Assembly: GCA_035700805.1 (NCBI GenBank)
Contig: DASSOG010000009.1
Span: forward strand, 62,001 to 126,000
Length of the DNA: 64,000 nucleotides
Origin: JAGWRI01 sp035700805
Lineage (GTDB): Bacteria > Gemmatimonadota > Gemmatimonadetes > Gemmatimonadales > Gemmatimonadaceae
Reading direction: 5' to 3'
The notes under the pieces were generated by a model. That model saw only the letters and a program-made list of their open reading frames with translations, made no database searches and was not told where the DNA came from. This document shows, in pieces, positions 18,843 to 27,704 of this stretch. The first letter of the stretch is position 1. Every line of letters starts with the position of its first letter. Position numbers and translations under genes: made by a program.

Positions 18843-20204
18843 ATGAAGCAGATCGTGCGGGTGGCGTCGGGGCAGGGGTTCTGGGGCGACTGGCTGGAAG
18901 CGCCGCGCCGGCAGGTGGAGGGTGGTCCGGTGGACTACCTGATGCTCGACTACCTGGCCGAGGTGACCATGTCCATCGTGCAGAAGCAGAAGGAGCGCGA
19001 TCCGAACATGGGATACGCGCGGGACTTCGTGGGCGCCATGGAGAGCGTGCTCCCGGCCATTGTGGGGCGCGGCGTGCGCGTGATCGCGAACGCGGGCGGG
19101 GTGAATCCGCCGGCGTGCGCGGAGGCCGTGCGGAGCGTGGCGGCCAGGGCGGGCGCGGGCAAGCAGGTGAAGATCGGCGTGGTCACCGGCGACGACCTGC
19201 TGCCCCATCTGGATACGCTCATTGCCGCCGGCCATCCGCTGGCCCACATGGAGACCGGCGAACCGCTCAGCACGGTGCGCGACCGGGTGCTGGCCGCCAA
19301 CGCATATATTGGCTCGGTGCCGATCGTGGAAGCCCTGGCGGGAGGGGCCAACATCGTAATCACGGGGCGCTCGACCGACACGGCCCTCACCATGGCGCCG
19401 CTGCGCCACGAGTTCGGATGGAAGGCTGACGACTGGGACCGGCTGGCGGCGGGCATCATTGCCGGCCACATCATTGAATGCGGCGCGCAGTGCTCGGGCG
19501 GCAACTGCCTGTACAACTGGCGCGACGTGCCCGACCTGGCCAATGTCGGCTATCCCATCGTGGAGGGGCTCGAGGACGGGACCTTCGTGGTCACCAAGCA
19601 TCCCGGAACCGGTGGATGGGTGAACGTGCCCTCCGTCTCGGAGCAGCTCGTGTACGAGATGGGCGATCCACATTCGTATATCACGCCGGACGTCGTGGCC
19701 GACTTCTCGAGCGTCCACCTGGAGCAGGCGGGCGAGAACCGCGTGCGCGTCTTCGGCATCAAGGGACGCCCGCCCACGGACAAGCTCAAGGTGTCCATTG
19801 CCTACCGCGACGGCTACAAGGCCGTGGGGTCGCTGGTGTACGCCTGGCCCGATGCGCTGGAGAAGGCGCAGCTCGCCGACCGCGTGCTGCGCCAGCGCCT
19901 GGAGAATCTGGGGCTGCACTTTGAGCAGGTGACCAGCGAGTTCGTGGGCGCGTCGGCCACGCACGGGCGCCTGGCGGGCGATGCCGGGCAACACGCCCCC
20001 GAGGTGCAGTATCGCATTGGCGTCCGCTCGCACGACCGCGCCGCCGTGGAGCGGTTCACGCGCGAGATCGTTCCCCTGGTGCTGAACGGCCCGCCCAGCG
20101 TCACCGGGTTTGCCGCGGGGCGCCCCAAGGTGGAGGAGATCGTGGCCTACTGGCCCGCGCTCATCGACAAGACCGTGGTCAACACTCGCGTGGAGATCCG
20201 CTGA
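18843..20204 (+). CDS. AtuA family protein (DUF1446, acyclic terpene utilisation)
   Basis: 453 residues starting MKQIVRVASGQGFWGDWLEAP, four bases after the carboxyltransferase stop. Family landmarks include MLDYLAEVTMSI, ANAGGVNPPAC, GVVTGDDLLP, ITGRSTDTALTMAPL and ECGAQCSGGN. AtuA was named from the Pseudomonas citronellol/geraniol degradation cluster; its biochemical role has not been settled. Here it is in one operon with an MccB-like subunit and a B12 mutase small subunit, which supports a function in handling branched acyl-CoA intermediates. The C-terminal ferredoxin-like AtuA module is encoded by the separate next gene. Confidence 0.9.
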   Translation: MKQIVRVASGQGFWGDWLEAPRRQVEGGPVDYLMLDYLAEVTMSIVQKQKERDPNMGYARDFVGAMESVLPAIVGRGVRVIANAGGVNPPACAEAVRSVAARAGAGKQVKIGVVTGDDLLPHLDTLIAAGHPLAHMETGEPLSTVRDRVLAANAYIGSVPIVEALAGGANIVITGRSTDTALTMAPLRHEFGWKADDWDRLAAGIIAGHIIECGAQCSGGNCLYNWRDVPDLANVGYPIVEGLEDGTFVVTKHPGTGGWVNVPSVSEQLVYEMGDPHSYITPDVVADFSSVHLEQAGENRVRVFGIKGRPPTDKLKVSIAYRDGYKAVGSLVYAWPDALEKAQLADRVLRQRLENLGLHFEQVTSEFVGASATHGRLAGDAGQHAPEVQYRIGVRSHDRAAVERFTREIVPLVLNGPPSVTGFAAGRPKVEEIVAYWPALIDKTVVNTRVEIR

Positions 20205-20554
20205 TGCGCGTCCGACTGCTGGACATCGCGCACGCCCGCTCGGGCGACAAGGGCGACATGGCCAACGTGGGCGTGATCGCGCTGCGGCCGGAGTGGTACC
20301 CGGTGCTCACCGAGTACCTGACCGTGAAGCGCGTGACCGCACACTTCGACGGCATCATCGAGGGGCCGGTGGAGCGGTTTGAGCTGCCCAACCTGCATGC
20401 CGTGAACTTCCTGCTGCATGGCGCGCTGGACGGCGGCGGGACGCTGTCCCTCAAGACGGACGCGCAGGGCAAGGTGTTCTCCACGGCCCTTTTGCGCCTG
20501 GTGCTGGACGTCCCCGACGGCCGCGCCCAGGCCCTGGGGCTGCCGGCCGCATGA
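20204..20554 (+). CDS. AtuA C-terminal-like ferredoxin-fold protein
   Basis: 116 residues whose ATG shares one base with the AtuA stop. It begins RLLDIAHARSGDKGDMANVG, a conserved block of the stand-alone AtuA C-terminal domain, and ends in a predicted strand (STALLRLVLDVP). In many bacteria this module is fused to AtuA; here it is split but coupled. Function is unknown, presumably forming a complex with AtuA. No catalytic residue can be named with confidence. Confidence 0.85.
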   Translation: MRVRLLDIAHARSGDKGDMANVGVIALRPEWYPVLTEYLTVKRVTAHFDGIIEGPVERFELPNLHAVNFLLHGALDGGGTLSLKTDAQGKVFSTALLRLVLDVPDGRAQALGLPAA

Positions 20555-20754
20555 GCCGCTTCACGCTCCTCAAGTTCACGCTGGCTGGGATCGGGCTGGC
20601 AGTTTGGGGGTATGGAGCCCGGGTGGACCTCCCGAACGTGCGCCTGGTGGGGATCGGCGTGGTCGCGGTGGCCTTCGTCATCAGGTTCCTGCCGGCGCGC
20701 CTGCGCGCGCGCGTGGACGGGACTCCACTCAACCCGCAGGATACCGATTCCTGA
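20551..20754 (+). CDS. Small hypothetical membrane protein (67 aa)
   Basis: The ATG overlaps the preceding stop as ATGA, which supports translation. There are two likely transmembrane helices, about residues 7-22 (LKFTLAGIGLAVWGYGA) and 30-47 (VRLVGIGVVAVAFVIRFL), then a basic, polar C-terminal tail. No homologue is recognised. It may be an accessory membrane protein of the AtuA/carboxylase operon or an unrelated passenger. Confidence 0.6.
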   Translation: MSRFTLLKFTLAGIGLAVWGYGARVDLPNVRLVGIGVVAVAFVIRFLPARLRARVDGTPLNPQDTDS

Positions 20755-20829
20755 CTGTTGCAGGCGTTCCGGGATCTGCCGGAAGCTGTTATGGTTTTAC
20801 TCACTCACCCACGCCGAAGGGGAACACCC

Positions 20830-21543
20830 ATGAAACGAGTCGTTGCGAGCGTCCTGGCCATCGCGGCCGTCGTGGCCCTGCCACGGGCCGCGGCCGCACA
20901 GGGAATGCAGGAAACCGTCCACAAGGTGGCGAATGGTGGCATCCATGCGCCGGGCTGGATGGGCAAGGTGGACCCGGGCGCCGCGCGCAACGGCAGCACG
21001 ATCAACGACGCGCGCTTTGCCAAGGAAGGCGACACGTACCACGTGACCACCGGTCCCGCCACCACTTACTGGAATTCGGCGGACAAGCTGACGGGCAACT
21101 ACACGGTGTCGGCCACGTTCACCGAACCCAAGTACATGAACCTCAATGACCATCCGCATCCTTATGGGATTGTCATCGGCGGAAATGACATGGGGACGGA
21201 CCAGGAGACCTACCTCTACTGCGAGGCGTACGGAGACGGCCGCTTCATTGTCCGCGGCTTCGGGCCCAAGGCCTTCATGCTCAACGGCCGCATGGGCGCC
21301 AAGAACGCCGCGGTCCACGTGGCGGCCGGCAAGGGCAAGCCCGTGACGCAGGACATCGCCATGTCGGTTTCGGGCGACAAGGTGAGCTGCTCCATCAACG
21401 GCACGGAAGTGGCCAGCTATCCCAAGTCGGAGGTCGTAGGCGCCGGCAAGCTCAAGTCCACCGACGGCGTGTGGGGCATCCGGTTTGCCCACAACACCGA
21501 CGGCATCGTGAGCAACGTCAAGGTGACCAGGGGCGGCATGTAG
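20830..21543 (+). CDS. Secreted LamG/DUF1080-like domain protein
   Basis: 237 residues from the ATG at 20830; a signal peptide is present with cleavage probably after AAAAQ near residue 24. The mature part (for example YWNSADKLTGNYTVSATFTEP, ending before residue 110, and SVSGDKVSCSINGTEVASYP further on) has the concanavalin-like beta-sandwich look of DUF1080 or LamG domains, including the usual pattern of a probe-like strand followed by a small hydrophobic core. Such domains bind or cleave glycans, but no catalytic residues were identified. A strong hairpin follows the gene at once, so it probably forms its own transcription unit. Confidence 0.62.
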   Translation: MKRVVASVLAIAAVVALPRAAAAQGMQETVHKVANGGIHAPGWMGKVDPGAARNGSTINDARFAKEGDTYHVTTGPATTYWNSADKLTGNYTVSATFTEPKYMNLNDHPHPYGIVIGGNDMGTDQETYLYCEAYGDGRFIVRGFGPKAFMLNGRMGAKNAAVHVAAGKGKPVTQDIAMSVSGDKVSCSINGTEVASYPKSEVVGAGKLKSTDGVWGIRFAHNTDGIVSNVKVTRGGM

Positions 21544-21570
21544 TCGCGCTGCCGAATCAGCCAGGTGGGG

Positions 21571-21602
21571 CGCCGGGCCGGGGAGCAATCCCCGGCCCGG
21601 CG
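21571..21602 (+). terminator. Strong GC hairpin after the secreted protein gene
   Basis: A perfect 13-bp stem pairs 21571-21583 with 21590-21602 around a six-base AGCAAT loop, 28 bp after the stop codon at 21543. There is no T-run after it. It is a probable terminator or 3' stabilising element and immediately precedes the U32-family gene. Confidence 0.65.
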
Positions 21603-21630
21603 TCGTATGGAAGCCGCTAACTTGCGGGCC

Positions 21631-24123
21631 ATGTCCGCCGCTCCCACTGTGGTTCCCGAACTGCTGGCGCCTGCCGGCTCGCTCGACGCCGTCCGCGCCG
21701 CGCTGGCCAACGGCGCCGACTCGGTTTACCTGGGCGCGGAACGGTGGAACGCGCGCGACGAAGGGGCGCAGCTCTCGCTGGACGAGGTGGAGCAGGCCTG
21801 CCGGCTGGCGCACGAGCGCGGCCGACGCATCTACCTGACCTTCAACATCCTCTTCAAGCCGCAGGAACTGGTGGACGCGCTGGTCTTCCTGGGCGAGGCG
21901 GTGGACCGCGGCATAGACGCGGCCATTGTCCAGGACCTGGGCGCCATCCGCCTGATCCAGGCCGTGTATCCCGCGCTGGAGATCCATGGCTCCACGCAGA
22001 TGACGGTCCACGATGCGGCCGGCGCCGCCGTGCTGCGCGAACTCGGCGTGCATCGCGTGGTGCTGGCGCGCGAGAACACGCTGGACGACATCCGGGCCAT
22101 CCATGCGGCGGTCCCCGAGCTGGGGCTCGAGTCGTTCATCCACGGGGCCCTCTGCATCTCGTATTCCGGCCAGTGCTACATGTCCGGCATGATCTCGGAG
22201 CGCAGCGCCAACCGGGGCTCGTGCGCGCAGTCGTGCCGCAAGGACTACGTGCTCACCGACCTGACGGCCGGCACCGAACTGGATCGCGGGTACCTGATCT
22301 CGGCGCGCGACCTGGCGGCGCACGACCACCTGCCGGAGCTGGCGGACGCCGGCGTGCGCTGCCTCAAGGTGGAGGGGCGCAAGAAGAAGCCGGAGTACGT
22401 GGCGACAGTCACGAACACGTATCGCGGATTCCTGGATCGCGTGGCAAAGGGGCAGCCGGTGGCGGCCCGCCCGGACGAGGTCCAGCCGCTGGTGCAGATC
22501 TACAGTCGCGGCTTCACGGGTGGCATGCTGGGGGGCCGAGTGGGGCGCGACTACGTGACGCGCACGCAGCCCGACAACCGCGGCGCGGTGCTGGGGACGG
22601 TCGTGGCGGTGAACAAGGGTGAGATCGTCGTGGAAGTGAACACGCCCGTGGCGGAAGGCGACGGCCTGGGGTTCGAGGCGCCGGATGCCACCGGCGGCGC
22701 GTCGGTGGGGTGCACCATCACGCGGGTGCGCATGCTGAGCACGCACGGCGTCATTCGCCAGGCGCTCACCGCCCGCGTGAGGGTCCAGCCGGGCTGGCGG
22801 GTGCTGCGCACGGCCGACGGCGCCCTGCTGACCAGGGCACGCGCCTCCTATGCCAACCTGCCGGGGCATTTGCGTACGCATAAGGTGCGGCTGGATGTGC
22901 GGCTGTTCGGCCAGGCGGGGGCGCCGCTCAAGGCGGAGTTCCACGCGGCGGGCGAGGTGGTCAGCGTGCAGACGGACGCCACGCTCTCCCCGGCCAGCGA
23001 GCGCCCGCTGGATCACGCTCGACTTCGTGAGCAGCTCGGCCGGCTGGGCGACACGCCCTTTGCCCTGACGTCCCTGGACGTCGAGGGGCTGGCGCCTGGG
23101 CTCTTCCTGCCGGTGAGCCAAGTGAATCACCTGCGGCAGCAGGCCACGGCGGAGCTGCTGCGACGGCGCGACTGGGCGCATGAGGCCGAGCAGGCCGCAC
23201 GCCGGGCCGCGGTGGAAGCGGCGGTACAACAGCTCCCGGTGCAGCCTCGCCCAGCGAAAACACGCAGGCTGGTGGCCGAAGTATTTGACATCGCTGATGC
23301 ACGCGCGGCGGCGGACGCTGGCGCCACGGAGGTGGTGCTGGACCCGTTCCTGCGGCACCCGACGCCCCCGGTGTCGCGTGTCCGCGCCCTGGGCGAGGAG
23401 CTGGCGTCCCATGGGGTATCGCTGCGACTGCGGACGCCCACCATCGTGCGCCCGGAAGACCGCCGCGCCCTGGACAAGTGGCTGGCGCTGGAGCTGCCGA
23501 TGCAGAGCGGGCACCTGGGACTCGTGACGGAGCTGGCGCGCGCGGGGCGGGACGTGACGGCTGACTATGCCGTGAACGTGATGAACGCGCACGCGGCGGC
23601 GGAGATCTTCCGGCTGGGCGCCCGGCGCGTGACGGCATCGGTGGAATTGACGGTGGACGAGATCCGCGCGCTCGTGGCGCCGTGGAATGGCGCGGGCTTC
23701 GAGGTCTTCCTCTATGGCCGCCCTGAGGGGATGACCATCGAGCATTGCGTGCTCTCGGCGGCCTTTGATCGCGTGCCCACCACCTGCCGGGACCTGTGCG
23801 TCCAGAAGCATCCCAACGTGCAGCTCACCGATCCGGCGGGATACGCGTTTCCCGTGGCCACCGATTCCGCGTGCCGCAACCGCCTGCTGCACTCGCGCCC
23901 CGTGGAGGGATCCGAATTCCTGCCGTCGCTCTGGGACGCGGGGGTGCGGTCGTTCCGCGCCGTGTTCAACGTGGCCGGGGATCCGGTGGCCGGGATCATC
24001 GCGGGATATCGGCAGGCGCTGGATGCGCTGGCCGAGGGTGACCGCGACGGGGTCCGCCACTCACCGGTGCGCGCGCTGGTGGGCTCGGCGTTCACGCGGG
24101 GGCATTTCGTTCGTGCAGTGTAA
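21631..24123 (+). CDS. Peptidase U32 family protein, RlhA-like (23S rRNA cytidine hydroxylation)
   Basis: 830 residues from the ATG at 21631; an earlier in-frame start overlaps the hairpin. It opens with PELLAPAGSLDAVRAALANG, and the U32 signature E-x-F-x2-G-(A)-L-C-x4-G-x-C is complete in ESFIHGALCISYSGQC, followed by RGSCAQSCRKDY; these cysteines may hold an iron-sulfur cluster. A central DUF3656-like collagenase domain (about residues 320-500) and a C-terminal second barrel follow. Long members of this type include E. coli RlhA, needed for 5-hydroxycytidine in 23S rRNA. A -10-like TAACTT sits only 8-13 bp before the ATG, so the message may be leaderless. True protease activity is doubtful. 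Confidence 0.82.
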   Translation: MSAAPTVVPELLAPAGSLDAVRAALANGADSVYLGAERWNARDEGAQLSLDEVEQACRLAHERGRRIYLTFNILFKPQELVDALVFLGEAVDRGIDAAIVQDLGAIRLIQAVYPALEIHGSTQMTVHDAAGAAVLRELGVHRVVLARENTLDDIRAIHAAVPELGLESFIHGALCISYSGQCYMSGMISERSANRGSCAQSCRKDYVLTDLTAGTELDRGYLISARDLAAHDHLPELADAGVRCLKVEGRKKKPEYVATVTNTYRGFLDRVAKGQPVAARPDEVQPLVQIYSRGFTGGMLGGRVGRDYVTRTQPDNRGAVLGTVVAVNKGEIVVEVNTPVAEGDGLGFEAPDATGGASVGCTITRVRMLSTHGVIRQALTARVRVQPGWRVLRTADGALLTRARASYANLPGHLRTHKVRLDVRLFGQAGAPLKAEFHAAGEVVSVQTDATLSPASERPLDHARLREQLGRLGDTPFALTSLDVEGLAPGLFLPVSQVNHLRQQATAELLRRRDWAHEAEQAARRAAVEAAVQQLPVQPRPAKTRRLVAEVFDIADARAAADAGATEVVLDPFLRHPTPPVSRVRALGEELASHGVSLRLRTPTIVRPEDRRALDKWLALELPMQSGHLGLVTELARAGRDVTADYAVNVMNAHAAAEIFRLGARRVTASVELTVDEIRALVAPWNGAGFEVFLYGRPEGMTIEHCVLSAAFDRVPTTCRDLCVQKHPNVQLTDPAGYAFPVATDSACRNRLLHSRPVEGSEFLPSLWDAGVRSFRAVFNVAGDPVAGIIAGYRQALDALAEGDRDGVRHSPVRALVGSAFTRGHFVRAV

Positions 24124-24183
24124 GGGCCGGTCACGGCCACTTAAGATGACGAACCCGGCCCACGCGCGCCGTAGCATGCGCGC

Positions 24184-26031
24184 ATGACAAGCGCCGCTGG
24201 GCTGGATGCTGCACGGCGGGTCCTGAAGGACCACTTTGGCTACGAAGCGTTCCGCGCGGGGCAGGCCGAGGCGGTCGAGAGCGTACTCGCCGGCCGCGAG
24301 ACCGTGGTGATCCTGCCCACGGGCGGGGGCAAGTCCCTCTGCTATCAGGTGCCGGCGCTGGTGCTGCCGGGGCTTACCATCGTGGTGTCGCCACTCATTT
24401 CGCTCATGAAGGACCAGGTGGACGCGCTGGAGCGCCGCGCGATCGCCGCGGCGTTCATCAACAGTTCGCTCTCGAGCGGTGGGGTGAGCGACCGGCTGGC
24501 GGCGGCGCGGAATGGCGACCTCAAGCTGCTGTACGTGGCGCCCGAGCGCTTTGACGCCGCGACCACGCTCACGTGGCTGCGCGGCACCAGCATCTCGCTC
24601 CTGGCCGTGGACGAAGCGCACTGCATCAGCGAGTGGGGGCACGACTTTCGGCCCAGCTACCTGCGCCTGGCCGAGGTGCGCCGCGCGCTGGGCAACCCGA
24701 CCCTCATGGCGCTGACGGCCACGGCGACGCCCCATGTGCGGCAGGACATCATCCGGCACCTGGACATGGGTCGCCCGCGGGTGATCGTGACGGGCTTTGA
24801 CCGGACCAACCTCTCGTACCACGTCCACTCCACGCGCACCGACGCGGACAAGGATGCTGCCCTGGTGGAGGCGCTGCGCGCGCGCGAGGGGCTGGCCATT
24901 GTCTATGCCTCCACGCGCAAGTCGGTGGAGCGCATTGCCGCGATGCTCAATCGCAAGCGGATTCGCGCACTGCCATACCATGCCGGTCTGGACGACGAGC
25001 ATCGGCGTGACGTGCAGGACGCCTTCATGCGCGAGGACGCCCGCGCCATCGTGGCCACGAATGCATTTGGCATGGGCATCGACAAGCCCAACGTGCGCCT
25101 GGTGGTGCACCATTCCATGCCGGGCACGCTCGAGGCCTACTATCAGGAGGCCGGCCGAGCCGGCCGCGACGGGGAGCCCGCCGAGTGCGTGCTGCTGCAC
25201 GCGTTTCGCGACCGGTTCACGCATGAGTATTTCATCAAGTCGGCGCACGCCCGGCGCGAGGTGGTGGAGCCGCTGTACGACCTGCTGCGGCGCGGGGGAG
25301 CGCGGACGGCCGCGCTGGACGCCGGCCAGCTGGCGCACAAGCTGCGCGGCAAGGTGAACGCCCGCGACGTGGAAGCCGCCCTGCGCCTGCTGGAGCGCGT
25401 GGGAGCCTGGCACCCGGCGACGGCGGCCGGGCGTCGCGCGCACGTTCGCCTGCTCGCCACCCCCCAGCGCATTCGTGCTGAACTGGGCGGAAGCGACCAC
25501 GCGCTGGAGCTGGGACTCCTGCGGGTGCTCTGGCGCATTGGGCGCGAGCAACTTCACGACGGCGTGACGGTGGACCTGGACGGGCTGCCGCCGGCACTCG
25601 GCGCCCCCGCGGTGCGCCTGCTGGACGAATTGCAGCAAAACCAGTTCCTGGAATGGAGCCGAGTGGAAGCCCGTGCCATGGCTGCGCGTCCCGGCGCCCC
25701 GCTGGAAGCTTTCCGCATTGACTGGCCCACCCTGGAGCGTCGCTTTCGCGCCGACATGGACAAGCTCGAGTCCATGCAGCGATACGCGTATACCAAGGGC
25801 TGCCGCCGCGCCTTTGTGCTTCGGTACTTTGGCGATCCGGCGGAGCGTCCGCATTGCGAGGCGTGCGACAATTGCCTCAAACGGTCGCCGGCGAGCGGGA
25901 AGGGGCGTCGGGCCACGGCTGCCCGGCCCGCGAAGCATTACATTTCTACCGACGACGTGCTGGTGATGGTAGCGCCAGACGCCGACGCAAAACGCGCGGC
26001 CGGTCGCAAGCGGGGTCGCCGCACCAACTGA
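24184..26031 (+). CDS. recQ: ATP-dependent DNA helicase RecQ
   Basis: 615 residues. A Q-motif-type start (HFGYEAFRAGQAEAVESVL) precedes Walker A TGGGKSLCYQ (Lys50) and the DEAH box with the RecQ aromatic loop (DEAHCISEWGHDFRPSY from residue 143). The second RecA-like domain ends in YYQEAGRAGRDG, and the zinc-binding RQC region is seen in the C-terminal CEACDNC cluster. There is no clear HRDC domain; the protein ends in a short basic tail. RecQ unwinds DNA 3'-5' in recombination and fork repair. The acyl-CoA dehydrogenase gene follows after only 5 bp. Confidence 0.93.
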   Translation: MTSAAGLDAARRVLKDHFGYEAFRAGQAEAVESVLAGRETVVILPTGGGKSLCYQVPALVLPGLTIVVSPLISLMKDQVDALERRAIAAAFINSSLSSGGVSDRLAAARNGDLKLLYVAPERFDAATTLTWLRGTSISLLAVDEAHCISEWGHDFRPSYLRLAEVRRALGNPTLMALTATATPHVRQDIIRHLDMGRPRVIVTGFDRTNLSYHVHSTRTDADKDAALVEALRAREGLAIVYASTRKSVERIAAMLNRKRIRALPYHAGLDDEHRRDVQDAFMREDARAIVATNAFGMGIDKPNVRLVVHHSMPGTLEAYYQEAGRAGRDGEPAECVLLHAFRDRFTHEYFIKSAHARREVVEPLYDLLRRGGARTAALDAGQLAHKLRGKVNARDVEAALRLLERVGAWHPATAAGRRAHVRLLATPQRIRAELGGSDHALELGLLRVLWRIGREQLHDGVTVDLDGLPPALGAPAVRLLDELQQNQFLEWSRVEARAMAARPGAPLEAFRIDWPTLERRFRADMDKLESMQRYAYTKGCRRAFVLRYFGDPAERPHCEACDNCLKRSPASGKGRRATAARPAKHYISTDDVLVMVAPDADAKRAAGRKRGRRTN

Positions 26032-26036
26032 GTGAT

Positions 26037-27254
26037 ATGGACGACGCCCTCTACTTCAACGAAGAGCACCTGGCCGTACGGGAAACCGTCCGCCAGTTCG
26101 CGCGCGACGAAGTAGCGCCCGTTGCCGCCCGGTACGATGCGGAGGCCCGGTTCCCGTGGCCCAGCATCAAGCGCATGGGTGAGCTGGGGTTCATGGGCGT
26201 GCCCTGGCCGGAGGAGATGGGCGGCGCCGGCCTCGATGTGCTGAGCTACCTGATTGTCATCGAGGAACTGGCCAAGGTGGATGCGTCGCACGGGCTCACC
26301 GTGGCGGCGCACACGACGCTGGGCACCTCACCCATCGTGCACTTCGGCACCGCTGAGCAGCAGGCTCGCTACGTGCCGCTGCTCGCCTCGGGGCGCGTGA
26401 TGGGCGGATTCGGCCTCACGGAGCCCGACGCCGGCAGCGATGCCGGCGGGACGCGCAGTACCGCGGTGAAAAAGGGCGACCACTACGTGCTGAACGGCAC
26501 CAAGCGCTTCATCACGCACGGCTCCGTGGGTGAGATCTTCGTGGTCACCGCGGTCACGGCGCCGGGGCAGGGCACGAGTGGCATCAGCTCGTTCATCCTC
26601 ACCAAGCCTACTGACGACCTGGCGGGCACCAAGGCGGCCGGCGTGGGCCACGAGCCTTCGCTCCCCGCCCTCAAGGGGTTCCGCGCGGGCAAGAAGGAAG
26701 ACAAGCTGGGCTGGCGCGCGTCCGACACCGCCGAGCTGATCATGGAGGACGTGGAAGTGCCGGTGGAGAACCGGCTGGGCGAGGAGGGCCTGGGCTTCAA
26801 GAACTTCATGCGCACGCTCGACTCGGGGCGCATTGGCATCGGGGCGCTCTCACTCGGCATTGCCGAAGGGGCCTTTGAGCAGGCGCTGGCGTACACCGCG
26901 CAGCGCAAGCAGTTCGGCAAGCCGGTGGCCACGTTCCAGGGAGTGCAGTTTGCCCTTTCCGACATGGCCACCGAGATCGAGGCCGGTCGCCACCTGGTGT
27001 TCCACGCCGGCTGGCTGGCGCAGCATGGCAAGCCCTTCGGCACGGAAGCCTCCATGGCCAAGCTGTACTGTTCCGAGCTGGCCATGCGCGCCACCATCAA
27101 GGCCGTGCAGCTCCACGGTGGGTACGGCTACACCAAGGACTATCCGGTGGAGCGCATGATGCGCGACGCCAAGATCTGCGAAATTGGCGAGGGGACGTCG
27201 GAAATCCAGCGCATCCTGATCGCCCGCTCCCTGCTCAAGGATTTGCTCGCCTGA
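26037..27254 (+). CDS. Acyl-CoA dehydrogenase
   Basis: 405 residues from the ATG at 26037, which follows the recQ stop by 5 bp. The order of conserved blocks is normal: N-terminal helical part (YFNEEHLAVRETVRQFARD), FAD-binding GGFGLTEPDAGSDAGGT, the middle beta domain, the C-terminal RIGIGALSLGIAEGAFE, and the catalytic-Glu region GYTKDYPVERMMRDAKIC. It is a cytosolic FAD enzyme introducing the 2,3-double bond of acyl-CoAs and passing electrons to ETF. Short-/branched-chain specificity is likely from its length and type but not proven. It could supply an enoyl-CoA for the carboxylase at 17225, though it is 8 kb away. Confidence 0.9.
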   Translation: MDDALYFNEEHLAVRETVRQFARDEVAPVAARYDAEARFPWPSIKRMGELGFMGVPWPEEMGGAGLDVLSYLIVIEELAKVDASHGLTVAAHTTLGTSPIVHFGTAEQQARYVPLLASGRVMGGFGLTEPDAGSDAGGTRSTAVKKGDHYVLNGTKRFITHGSVGEIFVVTAVTAPGQGTSGISSFILTKPTDDLAGTKAAGVGHEPSLPALKGFRAGKKEDKLGWRASDTAELIMEDVEVPVENRLGEEGLGFKNFMRTLDSGRIGIGALSLGIAEGAFEQALAYTAQRKQFGKPVATFQGVQFALSDMATEIEAGRHLVFHAGWLAQHGKPFGTEASMAKLYCSELAMRATIKAVQLHGGYGYTKDYPVERMMRDAKICEIGEGTSEIQRILIARSLLKDLLA

Positions 27255-27704
27255 GCGGCGTAAGTCCTTGAATGCCTTGCGGAAAGCCAGCCAGGGCAGT
27301 ACTCATTCCGGCAGTGACATCTTCTCTTGTTTTTCCCGCCCTGACGCCGTCGCGCGACTCGCGACGCGATTGGGGCTCCCGTTGTGCAGCGGCGGCCGAA
27401 GCAGCATCGATCGCCGTGTGCGCAGCTACCCACTTCGCAGCGCGCGGCTTCCGACATGAAGTCGATCGCATGCTGGTTCGTGGTCTTTCGCCGGCCCTTC
27501 GTTCGTGGAAGGCGTGGTCGCGCTGGTTGCGCGGCGTTGGGCGGCGACCGAACCGTGCATGGACGATCCCGCTCGAGCGGTGGGTACCCAGTCAAGATCC
27601 GGCCCCCGGACGCACACGGCGTGCGGGTTCCGTACACCTCCTGCCCATGATCCGTCCCCGTCCGCGTGCCGAGTCGCCGCGTGGATGTGTGCCGGCGGCT
27701 GACG
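27255..27704 (+). other. 450-bp non-coding stretch upstream of RNase G
   Basis: No gene is supported; short frames lack codon bias. The stretch has a T-rich segment (about 27326-27335), a 7-bp-stem hairpin (27348-27366), an inverted GGTCGC/GCGACC pair (27516-27521, 27544-27549) and GGTTCCGTACAC at 27626-27637, which also occurs at 7725-7736. RNase E/G leaders are often self-regulated, so a structured 5' leader is possible. No known RNA family was recognised. Confidence 0.45.

Noticed and set aside
16922..18844. Long minus-strand open frame opposite the carboxyltransferase
   Set aside because: Shadow of the plus-strand gene; no domain or codon bias.
20797..24060. Very long open frame on the minus strand (over 1000 codons)
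   Set aside because: It is antisense to the U32 and secreted-protein genes, His/Arg/Gln-rich, and explained by the strong third-position GC bias of the plus-strand genes.
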